Shown piece after piece: positions 1-6,934 of a stretch of DNA of 9,543 nucleotides (position 1 is its first letter; each line of letters begins with the position of its first letter). The notes under the pieces are model-generated. The model saw nothing but the letters and a program-made list of their open reading frames with translations, had not been told where the DNA came from and did no database searches. The DNA is taken from contig JAGTUZ010000141.1 in the NCBI GenBank assembly GCA_018224415.1, positions 1-9,543 on the forward strand. The letters run 5' to 3'. The stretch comes from Bacteroidota bacterium (GTDB taxonomy: Bacteria > Bacteroidota > Ignavibacteria > SZUA-365). A program made the position numbers and the translations under genes.

Positions 1-217
1 GGAACACACCACTGAGCAATGCCACGCCCACGATCATCAAGGCATATTGCAGCAGGGTTTCCGAAGTGAGATCCGACTGCAGGCCGTCGACGGCGTCGCG
101 AATGATGATGGGTGCGATGACGGCGAATACAGTGGACAGGAAAATGTAGAGCACGCCGCGGAGCAGCGTCGCGCGGTAGCGGCGGAAATACGGCACGCGC
201 CGGAGCAAGGACTTCAC
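1..217 (-). CDS. ABC exporter, N-terminal transmembrane part (partial, runs off the left edge)
   Basis: Only the first 72 codons are inside the window. Translation from a GTG at 217-215 gives MKSLLRRVPYFRRYRATLLR, followed by a hydrophobic segment at about residues 21-42 and then an APIIIRDAVDGL motif. A short basic amphipathic stretch, a first membrane helix and an 'IPxxIRxAIDxL'-type motif are typical of the transmembrane domain of MsbA/MdlB-like fused ABC exporters, whose nucleotide-binding domain would lie to the left of position 1. A second hydrophobic segment starts near residue 59. The GTG overlaps the TGA of the upstream HAD gene (GTGA), and a G-rich GGGGGGTG sits just before it, so translational coupling is likely. 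The substrate cannot be inferred. The family call rests on the first helix region only, because no ATPase motif is visible. Confidence 0.72.
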   Translation of the reverse strand, partial: MKSLLRRVPYFRRYRATLLRGVLYIFLSTVFAVIAPIIIRDAVDGLQSDLTSETLLQYALMIVGVALLSGVF

Positions 218-966
218 GACACCCCCCAGTCGACAAGAATGTCCCGCACTTCGTGCCAGTCCTGCGCCACCGCGTCGGCTGCCGTTCGATCCTCTGTGTT
301 TTCGTGGTGGTAGCGTCCGCTCTCGTCCCCTCGGAAAAGTATGGACCGCATTCCCATGGCCCTGGCTCCTGCGATATCGGTGCGTTCGATGTCACCGATA
401 TGTACCGCCTGCCCGGCAGACGCGCCCGCCGCTGCGAGCGCGCGTTCGAACATCATTGGATGGGGCTTCGATACTCCTGTCTCGTCACTGAACACCATGT
501 CGCGGAAAAAGCCCGCGATGTCGTGCTGTTCGAGCACCCGCCTCAACACGCGTCCGGGTGAGAAGGCCGTGTCGGAAATCAGCACCAGGGGCACGCGTGC
601 CGCGAGCTCGGCGAGTGCCTCGGCGCATCCGGGCAGAAGGCCCGGCATGCCCTCGAGGATGCTGTCCTCGATCTGCGTGATCATGCGCGCGTGAGCGTCC
701 TCAGGAACTTCGATTCCGAGAAAGCGCCAGATCACATCGAGACTCTCGGCCGCGCGCATCGTGCGCTGCTCGCCATGCCAGTGCCGCTCGAAGGTCTCGT
801 ACGAATGCTCGAAGGCCGCGGCGACCTGTTGCTCGTCCCACGGCCGACCCACGCGGTTGAACACCTCGGCCATGGCCTGGTTACGCGCAGCGCGCCGGCG
901 TTCGCCGTTCCGCGAATCGACGATGGTATTCCAGAAATCGATGGTGATGGCTTGTATCATGCTCAT
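214..966 (-). CDS. HAD-superfamily hydrolase with a DxWxT motif I
   Basis: A 250-residue soluble protein with all four HAD landmarks: nucleophile Asp10 in ITIDFWNTI, motif II Ser131 in LVLISD, motif III Lys167 in GVSKPHP, and motif IV GD at 191-192 with Asp197. A helical cap (about residues 20-110) lies between motifs I and II, as in subfamily IA enzymes, and the length is normal for that group. The usual second aspartate of motif I (DxD) is replaced by Trp12. That aspartate is the general acid/base in phosphatases and is also absent in 2-haloacid dehalogenases, so phosphatase activity should not be assumed. ATG at 966 was chosen as the start; an in-frame ATG two codons later is equally plausible and no strong Shine-Dalgarno decides. 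The gene follows the serS terminator and overlaps the ABC exporter gene by 4 bases, so those two are likely cotranscribed. The substrate is unknown. Confidence 0.88.
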   Translation of the reverse strand: MSMIQAITIDFWNTIVDSRNGERRRAARNQAMAEVFNRVGRPWDEQQVAAAFEHSYETFERHWHGEQRTMRAAESLDVIWRFLGIEVPEDAHARMITQIEDSILEGMPGLLPGCAEALAELAARVPLVLISDTAFSPGRVLRRVLEQHDIAGFFRDMVFSDETGVSKPHPMMFERALAAAGASAGQAVHIGDIERTDIAGARAMGMRSILFRGDESGRYHHENTEDRTAADAVAQDWHEVRDILVDWGVS

Positions 967-991
967 GGCTCACAACAAGGAAAAGCAGCGA

Positions 992-1027
992 AAAGCTCCC
1001 GATCCGGGACGTGGATGCGGGAGCTTT
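992..1027 (-). terminator. Rho-independent terminator after serS
   Basis: A perfect 10-bp inverted repeat (AAAGCTCCCG at 992-1001, CGGGAGCTTT at 1018-1027) continues inward as ATCC/GGAT (1002-1005 with 1013-1016, one bulged base), leaving a 7-base loop. Read on the minus strand, the stem begins 22 bases after the serS stop and runs out into CTTTTCGCTGCTTTT, so the T-rich tail is on the correct side for serS. The tail is not a clean U-run, and part of it pairs within the stem. The hairpin lies between serS and the HAD gene and separates the two transcription units. Confidence 0.75.
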
Positions 1028-1048
1028 ACGTCTGGGCAGTAACGGCGG

Positions 1049-2338
1049 TCAGCCGATCATGGCAAATCCGGTGTACGGCTGCAGGGGTTTCGGCACGATG
1101 ATCTTTCCATCAGGCGTCTGATAGTTCTCGAGAATCGCGACCATCAGGCGGGAGGTCGCAAGACCGGAGCCATTCAGCGTGTGCACGAACTGCGGCTTGC
1201 TGCCCTGCCCTTCGGGACGAAAGCGGATGTTCGCGCGACGGGCCTGATAATCCTCGAAGTTGCTGCAGGACGATGCCTCGAGCCAGGCGCCCTCGGCGGG
1301 CGACCACACCTCGATGTCGTAGGTCTTGGCCGAGGAGAAGGATGTGTCGCCGGTGCAGAGAAGAAGCACCCGATACGGGATTTCCAGCAGTTGCAGCACA
1401 CGCTCGACGTTGCCCACAAGCGATTCGAGTTCGTCGTAGGAGTGCTCGGGACGCACGAACTTGACAAGCTCGACCTTGTTGAATTGATGCACACGCAGGA
1501 AGCCCTTCGTCTGCTTGCCGTAGGAACCGGCCTCACGTCGGAAGCAGGCGGAGTATCCGCAGAAATACGTCGGCACCTGCGCCTCGTCTAGAATCTCGTC
1601 GCGGTACATGTTCGTGATCGGCACTTCGGCCGTCGGGATCAGATAGAGGTCGTCGTCGGCGCAGCGGTACATGTCCTCCGACATTTTCGGCAACTGGCCG
1701 GTCCCGTACATCGATTCGGTGTTCACGACAAATGGCGGAAACACCTCACGATAGCCATGCTCGCGCAAGTGGGTATCAAGCATGAAATTGATCAGCGCGC
1801 GTTCGAGCGTGGCTCCCTGGTTGACGTAGAGCGGGAAGCCGCTGCCGCTGAGCTTGGCACCGCGGTCGAAGTCCAGGATGTCAAGCTTGCGACCGAGTTC
1901 GACATGGTCCAGCACAGGATGTTCGGGATCCTCGTTGATCCCCATCGTGTGCTCGGGAATCCACGACCGCAGTTCGAGGTTGTCGACGGCGCTGCCGCCG
2001 ACGGGCACGCTCTCATGGCAGATGTTCGGGAGCATCAAAAGCCCTTCGCGCAACCCCGCGTCGACGTCACGGAGTTCCTCGTCGAGTTCCTTGATGCGGT
2101 CGGAGACGATCTTCATCTCCGCGATCTTTCCGTCGGCGTCCTGCTTCTCTTTCTTGAGCCGCGCGATGTCCTGCGACACGACGTTGCGGGTATTCTTGAG
2201 CTGCTCCACTTCGACGATGATGTCGCGGCGACGGGTGTCGGCTTCCAGCACGGCGTCGACGCTGCCCTTTTCATTTTTGTTCCGCACGGCCTGCCGGATA
2301 ACATCCGGTGCTTCGCGCAGGCGCTTGATGTCAAGCAT
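1049..2338 (-). CDS. serS: Seryl-tRNA synthetase
   Basis: A class II aminoacyl-tRNA synthetase that charges tRNA-Ser (and tRNA-Sec where present) with serine in the cytoplasm. The 429-residue length is standard. The start MLDIKRLREAPDVIR is the typical SerRS N-terminus. Residues 26-100 form the charged two-helix coiled-coil arm that grips the long variable arm of tRNA-Ser. The serine-binding TAE lies at 236-238. Motif 2 starts at FRREAGSYGKQTKG (266-279), and motif 3 GSGLATSRLMVAILEN (390-405) carries the conserved Arg397; the C-terminus is LQPYTG. No catalytic residue looks altered. A modest AGGAC sits just upstream of the ATG. The rmlD-like stop is 24 bp upstream on the same strand, so serS is probably the last gene of the mla-kinase-reductase transcript, unless a promoter inside the preceding gene drives it. 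A strong hairpin follows the stop. Confidence 0.97.
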   Translation of the reverse strand: MLDIKRLREAPDVIRQAVRNKNEKGSVDAVLEADTRRRDIIVEVEQLKNTRNVVSQDIARLKKEKQDADGKIAEMKIVSDRIKELDEELRDVDAGLREGLLMLPNICHESVPVGGSAVDNLELRSWIPEHTMGINEDPEHPVLDHVELGRKLDILDFDRGAKLSGSGFPLYVNQGATLERALINFMLDTHLREHGYREVFPPFVVNTESMYGTGQLPKMSEDMYRCADDDLYLIPTAEVPITNMYRDEILDEAQVPTYFCGYSACFRREAGSYGKQTKGFLRVHQFNKVELVKFVRPEHSYDELESLVGNVERVLQLLEIPYRVLLLCTGDTSFSSAKTYDIEVWSPAEGAWLEASSCSNFEDYQARRANIRFRPEGQGSKPQFVHTLNGSGLATSRLMVAILENYQTPDGKIIVPKPLQPYTGFAMIG

Positions 2339-2362
2339 GTGTCCTGTCCAGATTGATGGTAG

Positions 2363-3304
2363 TCAATGAAACCTGCTGTCGCTCAGCAGGTCGGTATGCG
2401 ACGCCCCGTCGCGCAGTTGCTGCCGCATGCGCCCGAGGCCACGCGCGGTGTCGCTCAGGCGCTCTCCGCAGGCCGCCTCGAACTTGAGCGTGATAAAGGT
2501 ACTGTCGGGCGGACGGTTGGCGGACTGGCCGATCTCCTCCGAGGTCGTCGGTGAGATCAGCGCGGGGTCGAAGCCAAAAATTTCGGCAATTTTTCGCGCA
2601 AATGAAAAACGGTCGAGCGATTCGGGTCCGCTGACGTGATAGACACCACTGCATGAGCGGTCGAGCAGTTGCAGGATACCGAAGGCCAGATCGTCGGCCA
2701 ATGTGGGATTGCCCCGTTGGTCGTCCACCACGCGAAACGGCACACCTTTTTCCAGTTGCTCCAGCACCCAGGTGACGAAGTTCGACCGCACATCGTATCC
2801 TGTACCGTAGAGCACCTGCGTGCGCACGACGATGCCCGCGACGGGACCGGTCAACAGGGCGTTCTCCGCCGCGAGCTTGGATTTGCCGTAATAGCTGACC
2901 GGCTTGGGACGCGAATGCTCATCGTACGGTGCCGAGCGTCCGTCAAAAACATAGTCGCTGGAAAGCTGCACGATGCGACAACTCTCGATGCGCCGTGCCG
3001 GAATCATGAGATTCTTGAGACCATCGACGTTCAGGCGCCAGGTTGCCTGCCGGTCCTCCTCGCAGGCGTCGACGTTTGTCATCGCCGCGGTGTTGACAAT
3101 CACGTCCGGCCGGTAGGCCGAAACAAGACTTTTGACGTCCGCCAGCAATGTGATGTCAAGCTGCTGGTAGTCGAATCGGTTGTTGATGAAAAACGTGCGT
3201 GGCGCGAGATCGGTCAGCAGCAGCTCATGCCGCGACTCCCGGCCAAAGGCGAGTGCCAGCTTCTGCCCCAGCAGACCGTGCGCCCCGGTGATCAACACCC
3301 TCAT
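2363..3304 (-). CDS. RmlD-like NAD(P)-dependent sugar-nucleotide reductase
   Basis: An extended short-chain dehydrogenase of 313 residues, closest in motif layout to dTDP-4-dehydrorhamnose reductase (RmlD). The Rossmann motif GAHGLLG is at 7-13, followed by NTAAMTNVDACE (71-82), SSDYVFDG (115-122), catalytic Tyr139-xxx-Lys143, and the family signature DQRGNPTLADDLA (195-207). The C-terminal RPPDSTF followed by a K(F/L)EAACG stretch matches the RmlD substrate-lid region. The frame stays open further upstream to 3517, but that part overlaps the sugar-kinase gene and has no domain content. The ATG at 3304 overlaps the kinase TGA (ATGA) and has AGAGGGGG four bases ahead, so it is the clear start. 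No rmlA, rmlB or rmlC is in the window, so dTDP-rhamnose as the product is unproven; another 4-keto-sugar nucleotide is possible. It likely feeds cell-surface glycan synthesis. Confidence 0.88.
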   Translation of the reverse strand: MRVLITGAHGLLGQKLALAFGRESRHELLLTDLAPRTFFINNRFDYQQLDITLLADVKSLVSAYRPDVIVNTAAMTNVDACEEDRQATWRLNVDGLKNLMIPARRIESCRIVQLSSDYVFDGRSAPYDEHSRPKPVSYYGKSKLAAENALLTGPVAGIVVRTQVLYGTGYDVRSNFVTWVLEQLEKGVPFRVVDDQRGNPTLADDLAFGILQLLDRSCSGVYHVSGPESLDRFSFARKIAEIFGFDPALISPTTSEEIGQSANRPPDSTFITLKFEAACGERLSDTARGLGRMRQQLRDGASHTDLLSDSRFH

Positions 3305-4206
3305 GATACCCCCTCTTTGGCGAGCCAGGCACGCAGTCCGCGCAGTCCGTCGGAACCGGGAATCCCAGCGACAAAGGACGCCGCCTGCGCGGCACGCGCG
3401 GCTGCGGTACCCACATCGGTACCGCGCGCGAGTTCGAAGGCCAGCGTACTGCCGAAGGTGTCTCCGCAGCCGGTAGGATCGATGGGATGCGTGGACGTGA
3501 CGGCCGGGACATGCCACTGCTCATCGGGTGATAAAAAGACATCCGCACCCTGTTCTCCTTTCGTCAGCACGAAGAAGCGCGGCGCTGCGGTGTCGAACAC
3601 CGCGCGGATTCGCTCCTGTTGACTTTCGCCGGGCACAAGCGCCGCAAACTCCCGTTCGTTGCACTGAAGGACGTCGCCGACACGCAGCCAGTCGCGCCAG
3701 CACGCTGCGGGCGCGGGCTCGCGCCTGCCGTCGTCATGGACGCGGTACGCGATCATGTGCAGGTCCACATACACCAGACGCCCTTCCCCGCGCAGGCGTG
3801 CGGCGGTGTCGAGCGTGACGTCGTGGCCTGTCATCATGTTGAGATATACAAGATCGCAGTCCGGCAGTACGGCATCGATAGACCCGGAAGGAATAGAACC
3901 GAGACTGCGCACAAGCTGCGTATTGTATTGCGAAGGGGATTCATGGAAGAGGCGGACACGGGTATTGTCATGTGGCACCTCCCAGCAATGGGAGAAATCT
4001 GCTTCGGGATGTCCGGCCTCGATCTCGTGCAGTACGGAGGCGGCGTCGTGTCCATAGGGAAACAGCGGCAGCAGCCGGTCGCCCTCGTCCACAAGCGAGG
4101 CGAAGGTACTCACAGGAAAGGTGATGCCGCCCGGCGTGTGGTACACCGCTCCTTCATGACTGTGGATTTCGTCGAGGACGAGATGACCAAGCACCAGAAT
4201 GGTCAT
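3301..4206 (-). CDS. PfkB/ribokinase-family carbohydrate kinase
   Basis: A 301-residue cytoplasmic kinase that would transfer the ATP gamma-phosphate to a sugar, sugar phosphate or nucleoside hydroxyl. Visible family landmarks are the N-terminal strand ILVLGHLVLDEI, a PGG turn (25-27) in the substrate/lid region, QCNEREF (181-187), LTKGEQGA (215-222) and the C-terminal signature DPTGCGDTFGS (243-253) with the catalytic base Asp249. The anion-hole motif reads GCGD instead of the usual GAGD, a conservative change. No specific substrate motif is recognisable; adenosine-, ribo-, fructo- and inositol-type kinases all fit at this level. The ATG overlaps the mlaD TGA by 4 bases. No good Shine-Dalgarno precedes it (GGGAGA is about 14 bases away), so translation probably depends on coupling to mlaD. 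It also overlaps the reductase gene downstream. Confidence 0.88.
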   Translation of the reverse strand: MTILVLGHLVLDEIHSHEGAVYHTPGGITFPVSTFASLVDEGDRLLPLFPYGHDAASVLHEIEAGHPEADFSHCWEVPHDNTRVRLFHESPSQYNTQLVRSLGSIPSGSIDAVLPDCDLVYLNMMTGHDVTLDTAARLRGEGRLVYVDLHMIAYRVHDDGRREPAPAACWRDWLRVGDVLQCNEREFAALVPGESQQERIRAVFDTAAPRFFVLTKGEQGADVFLSPDEQWHVPAVTSTHPIDPTGCGDTFGSTLAFELARGTDVGTAAARAAQAASFVAGIPGSDGLRGLRAWLAKEGVS

Positions 4207-5315
4207 CGCGCGGGCCGCCCGTCTCCCTGTTGCGTTTCGTTTCCACCCTTGCTCCCGCCTTCCGGCTGCGCGTTGCTGCCAGGCGCGATACCCAGTTCGC
4301 GTTCCCGTTTTTCGAGCTCCTCCAACCTGCGCTGGAGTTCGCGCATTTTGCGCACATAGGCTGACTGCACCGGTTCCTCATCTTCGAAGTCCTCTCCGGC
4401 AAACACGCGCCCGAACAGCCAATGCTCGCGCATGGCATGGATGGCGCGGGCGGTCTGTTGCGCCGCGTTCCCCGTCTCATAGGTGACGTCGGTGAGGGCG
4501 TTCAAAAACATCGTCAGGGAATCGTACAGCGCCCGGTCGTTCATGAGCAGGCCCAGGGTCCCCTCTCCCTCGTCGACCTTGCCAAGAATCGATGCGGCAC
4601 GGTCGGTGAGACGAACCGTATGGCTCATCGCCGTGTCGGCCTTGATCGCGAAGGCATCGAGGGTCTGGACACTCTGGGAGACCAGATCGGTCAGACGGGC
4701 GAGCTGCTGGCTGGTCTGCCGCAGACCTTTCTCTGCCTCCACCGTGACGGAGAGCATGCGTACGTACAGTTCATCGTCGTTCAGCAGCTTGCCGATGGTG
4801 CCGCTGCCGCTGTTGAGCCTGTGCAGCAGAGTGTTGAGTTCGCCTGACACCTGCTTGACCGTATCAGCGATGGAAATGAAGTTGTCGGCGATACTGCTGA
4901 GCGCGAACGGAGGTACCCCGTGAATGAAACCGTAATCAGGGATTTCCGCCTCCTCGGGGGAACCGATACTGACACTGATGAACTTGTTTCCGACCAACCC
5001 CTCCTGTTTGATCTCGGCATAGGAATCGGTCTTGATAAACTGGTGCACGGACCGGTCGATACGGAGGAGAAGACGGATGGAATCCGCGTTCGATGTCAGC
5101 GTGATGTCGGTCACCGTGCCGACGCTGTAGCCGGAGAGCATCACGGTTGCCCCTGGCTTGACTCCCTCGACGTTTGCGAAATTGACCTGTACGTAGAACG
5201 CTCGACTGAACATCTGGCTCTTCTCCCCGATGAAGAAGATACCGACGGAAAAGGCGAGCACGCCCACGAAAATAAGGAAACCGACGCGTGCGCGTGAAAG
5301 ATTGGTTTTTCTCAT
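4203..5315 (-). CDS. mlaD: MlaD-type MCE-domain lipid-transport protein
   Basis: The substrate-binding component of an MCE/Mla phospholipid transporter: anchored in the inner membrane with the MCE domain in the periplasm, where MCE subunits form a hexameric ring on MlaE. The 370-residue protein has one N-terminal membrane helix (about 11-30), an MCE domain at about 38-118 (VEGVKPGATVMLSGYSVGTV and GLVGNKFISVSIG are diagnostic), then a long helical region. Two related segments, SGSGTIGKLLNDDELY (169-184) and EGEGTLGLLMNDRALY (249-264), repeat 80 residues apart. A charged coiled-coil (about 322-342) and a Gly/Gln/Asn-rich tail end the protein. It is much longer than E. coli MlaD (about 180 residues). 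The frame is open upstream to 5441, but that part lies inside mlaF. The start at 5315 overlaps the mlaF stop (ATGA) and has AGGTG five bases ahead. The 3' end overlaps the sugar kinase. Confidence 0.92.
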   Translation of the reverse strand: MRKTNLSRARVGFLIFVGVLAFSVGIFFIGEKSQMFSRAFYVQVNFANVEGVKPGATVMLSGYSVGTVTDITLTSNADSIRLLLRIDRSVHQFIKTDSYAEIKQEGLVGNKFISVSIGSPEEAEIPDYGFIHGVPPFALSSIADNFISIADTVKQVSGELNTLLHRLNSGSGTIGKLLNDDELYVRMLSVTVEAEKGLRQTSQQLARLTDLVSQSVQTLDAFAIKADTAMSHTVRLTDRAASILGKVDEGEGTLGLLMNDRALYDSLTMFLNALTDVTYETGNAAQQTARAIHAMREHWLFGRVFAGEDFEDEEPVQSAYVRKMRELQRRLEELEKRERELGIAPGSNAQPEGGSKGGNETQQGDGRPAR

Positions 5316-6061
5316 GCCATCACCTGAAAGAACGCCTTGGTTGTGGGATCGCTCGCGCGCTTGAGTTCTTCGAAGGTGCCCTGCACCTGGAACGCGCCCG
5401 TTTCTAGAATGTAGATCCTGTTCGCGATGACGCGTGCACATTCGAGATCATGTGTCACCGTGATCGACGTGATGCCGAACTGCTCTTCGAGGTTGAGGAT
5501 CAGTTCGCTGATCTCGCGCGCAGTGATCGGATCGAGCCCGGCCGTCGGTTCGTCGTACAGGACAAGGTCAGGACGCGTGATGATGGCCCGCGCAAGGCCG
5601 ATCCGTTTTTTCATGCCCCCGGAAAGTTGCGCAGGCATCCTGTCCACGACCTCCTCCAGTCCGACCAGCCGAAGCTGTTCCATCACCCGCTCGCCGATTT
5701 CCTCGTCGTCGGCGTCGGTGTGCTTGCGGAGCGGAAATTCGAGGTTTTCCCGCACCGAGAGCGAATCGTACAGCGCGGCGTATTGGAAAACATAGCCGAT
5801 GTGCTTGCGCAGGTCGTTGAGTTCTCCGGGTTTCATGCCCATCACCTGCTTGCCCATGACCTCGATGCTGCCTCGCTCCGGGACCAGCAGCCCGACGATG
5901 CTTTTGAGAAGCACCGACTTGCCGATGCCGCTGCGCCCGAGAATCACGTCGCTCGAACCCTTGTGCACCTGCATGCTCACACCTGTGAGCACATGAAGGT
6001 CGTCGAAGGACTTCCATACATCTATCACGTCAATGAGAACGTTGTCTTGCGGCTGGTTCAT
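5312..6061 (-). CDS. mlaF: MlaF-type ATPase of a phospholipid ABC transporter
   Basis: The cytoplasmic nucleotide-binding subunit that powers the MlaE permease. The 249-residue length is normal. The Walker A is GRSGIGKS (42-49), with the Q-loop in VFQYAALYDSLSVRENL (Gln93), the ABC signature LSGGM (146-150), and the Walker B LVLYDEPTAGLDP (167-179) with catalytic Glu171, plus the switch His204 in TVTHD. The stretch QYAALYDSLSVRENLEFPL and LSGGMKKRIGLARAI are characteristic of the MlaF/TTG2A branch rather than amino-acid importers. The ATG at 6061 overlaps the mlaE TGA by 4 bases, and the TGA at 5312 overlaps mlaD by 4 bases. Together with mlaE and mlaD this is a complete inner-membrane core. 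No MlaB (STAS) or MlaC (periplasmic carrier) gene is in the window. Confidence 0.95.
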   Translation of the reverse strand: MNQPQDNVLIDVIDVWKSFDDLHVLTGVSMQVHKGSSDVILGRSGIGKSVLLKSIVGLLVPERGSIEVMGKQVMGMKPGELNDLRKHIGYVFQYAALYDSLSVRENLEFPLRKHTDADDEEIGERVMEQLRLVGLEEVVDRMPAQLSGGMKKRIGLARAIITRPDLVLYDEPTAGLDPITAREISELILNLEEQFGITSITVTHDLECARVIANRIYILETGAFQVQGTFEELKRASDPTTKAFFQVMA

Positions 6062-6861
6062 GAGCCTGAACCCAGCAGGAGCAGCGTGAGCTGAATGATG
6101 ATCATATCAAGAAAGATGATGTTGAGCGAGGCGAGCACGACAGCCGTCGTGGCTGCGCGTCCGACTCCCTCGGTTCCGCGCGTGGTGTTGAAACCCTGGT
6201 AGGCGCCGATGATTCCAATGATGTACCCGAAGGCGATGGTTTTTCCCACGCCGGGAATGATGTCATTGAATTCCAGGCTCTGCAGCACCTCGGTGAAATA
6301 CAGCTGCATGCTGGAGTCGTACGAAATCCATTCGGCGAGGTACCCGCCGAAAATGCCGAGAAAATCGACGTAGGCCGTCAGGAGCGGCAAGATGAGCGAA
6401 CAGGCGACCACGCGCGTGACAACAAGGTAGTTGAAGGGATCGACGCCCGAGACTTCGAGCGCATCAATCTGTTCGGTCACTTTCATTGATCCGACCTCCG
6501 CACCGATGCCGGAGCTGACGCGTCCCGCCACGATGAGTGCCGTGATCACCGGGCCGAGTTCGCGCACGATGGTCAGCGCGAGCATGGCCGGGAGAAAGCC
6601 CCCTGCCCCGAAACGGTCCAGTGTCGGTCGCGTCTGCAGGGCGAGGATGAGTCCCATGATCAGGCCGACAATCGTCAGCAGTGGGATGGACTTCGCGCCC
6701 AGATCGTCGAGATGCTTCCGCACCTGTCCCCACTCATACGGAGGGACCAGCACGTAGCGGAAAAAACGCAGCCCAAACATGGTGATGGCGTACACCTGCT
6801 CCATGGAGGAACGTATCCGCCGCATCATCATCGCTCGATACGAAATATTCGACTCGCTCAT
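6058..6861 (-). CDS. mlaE: MlaE-type permease of a phospholipid ABC transporter
   Basis: The inner-membrane permease of the MCE/Mla system, which moves phospholipids between the inner membrane and the periplasmic MCE assembly. The 267 residues include an amphipathic N-terminal region and membrane segments around 58-76, 88-112, 145-172, 203-222 and 238-264. The diagnostic MlaE block is RELGPVITALIVAGRVSSGI (100-119), continuing through GAEVGSMKVTEQIDALEV; GFNTTRGTEGVGRAATTAVV (223-242) matches the conserved C-terminal loop. GGAAG four bases before the ATG at 6861 supports this start. It is the first gene of a run of five genes joined by 4-base overlaps. The 73-bp gap upstream holds a possible sigma70-like -10 element, so the operon could begin here, although readthrough from the yacP-like gene is also possible. 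Confidence 0.95.
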   Translation of the reverse strand: MSESNISYRAMMMRRIRSSMEQVYAITMFGLRFFRYVLVPPYEWGQVRKHLDDLGAKSIPLLTIVGLIMGLILALQTRPTLDRFGAGGFLPAMLALTIVRELGPVITALIVAGRVSSGIGAEVGSMKVTEQIDALEVSGVDPFNYLVVTRVVACSLILPLLTAYVDFLGIFGGYLAEWISYDSSMQLYFTEVLQSLEFNDIIPGVGKTIAFGYIIGIIGAYQGFNTTRGTEGVGRAATTAVVLASLNIIFLDMIIIQLTLLLLGSGS

Positions 6862-6897
6862 ACTGCTTCCGAAAATGCTGCTGTGGACACATCACAA

Positions 6898-6924
6898 ATT
6901 ATCTGTTTCACACCCAATTTCCAA
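6898..6924 (-). promoter_or_regulatory. Possible promoter ahead of mlaE
   Basis: On the minus strand TTGGAA (6924-6919) is followed after 15 bases by GATAAT (6903-6898), 37 bases before the mlaE ATG. The -10 matches TATAAT at five of six positions, but the spacer is two bases shorter than ideal. It sits in the only gap larger than 45 bp between the macro gene and serS, which is why I note it. The host's sigma-factor consensus is unknown (Bacteroidota use a different one), so this is a candidate only. Confidence 0.3.
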
Positions 6925-6934
6925 CCTTTCGGAT

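Noticed and set aside
47..561. Short plus-strand open frames opposite the ABC and HAD genes
   Set aside because: They have no domain content and are explained as shadows of the minus-strand ABC exporter and HAD genes.
3305..3517. Upstream extension of the RmlD-like gene (71 extra codons)
   Set aside because: The extension lies inside the sugar-kinase gene and has Arg/Cys-rich, domain-free sequence. The Rossmann start at MRVLITGAHG with AGAGGGGG and ATGA overlap is clearly the true start.
2669..3622. A 317-codon plus-strand open frame
   Set aside because: It is antisense to parts of both the reductase and the kinase genes, which are well supported. The composition is Arg/Cys/His-rich and no motif is seen.
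5316..5441. Upstream extension of mlaD (42 extra codons)
   Set aside because: It is the alternative frame of mlaF. MRKTNLSRAR with AGGTG ahead, followed directly by the membrane helix, is the natural start.
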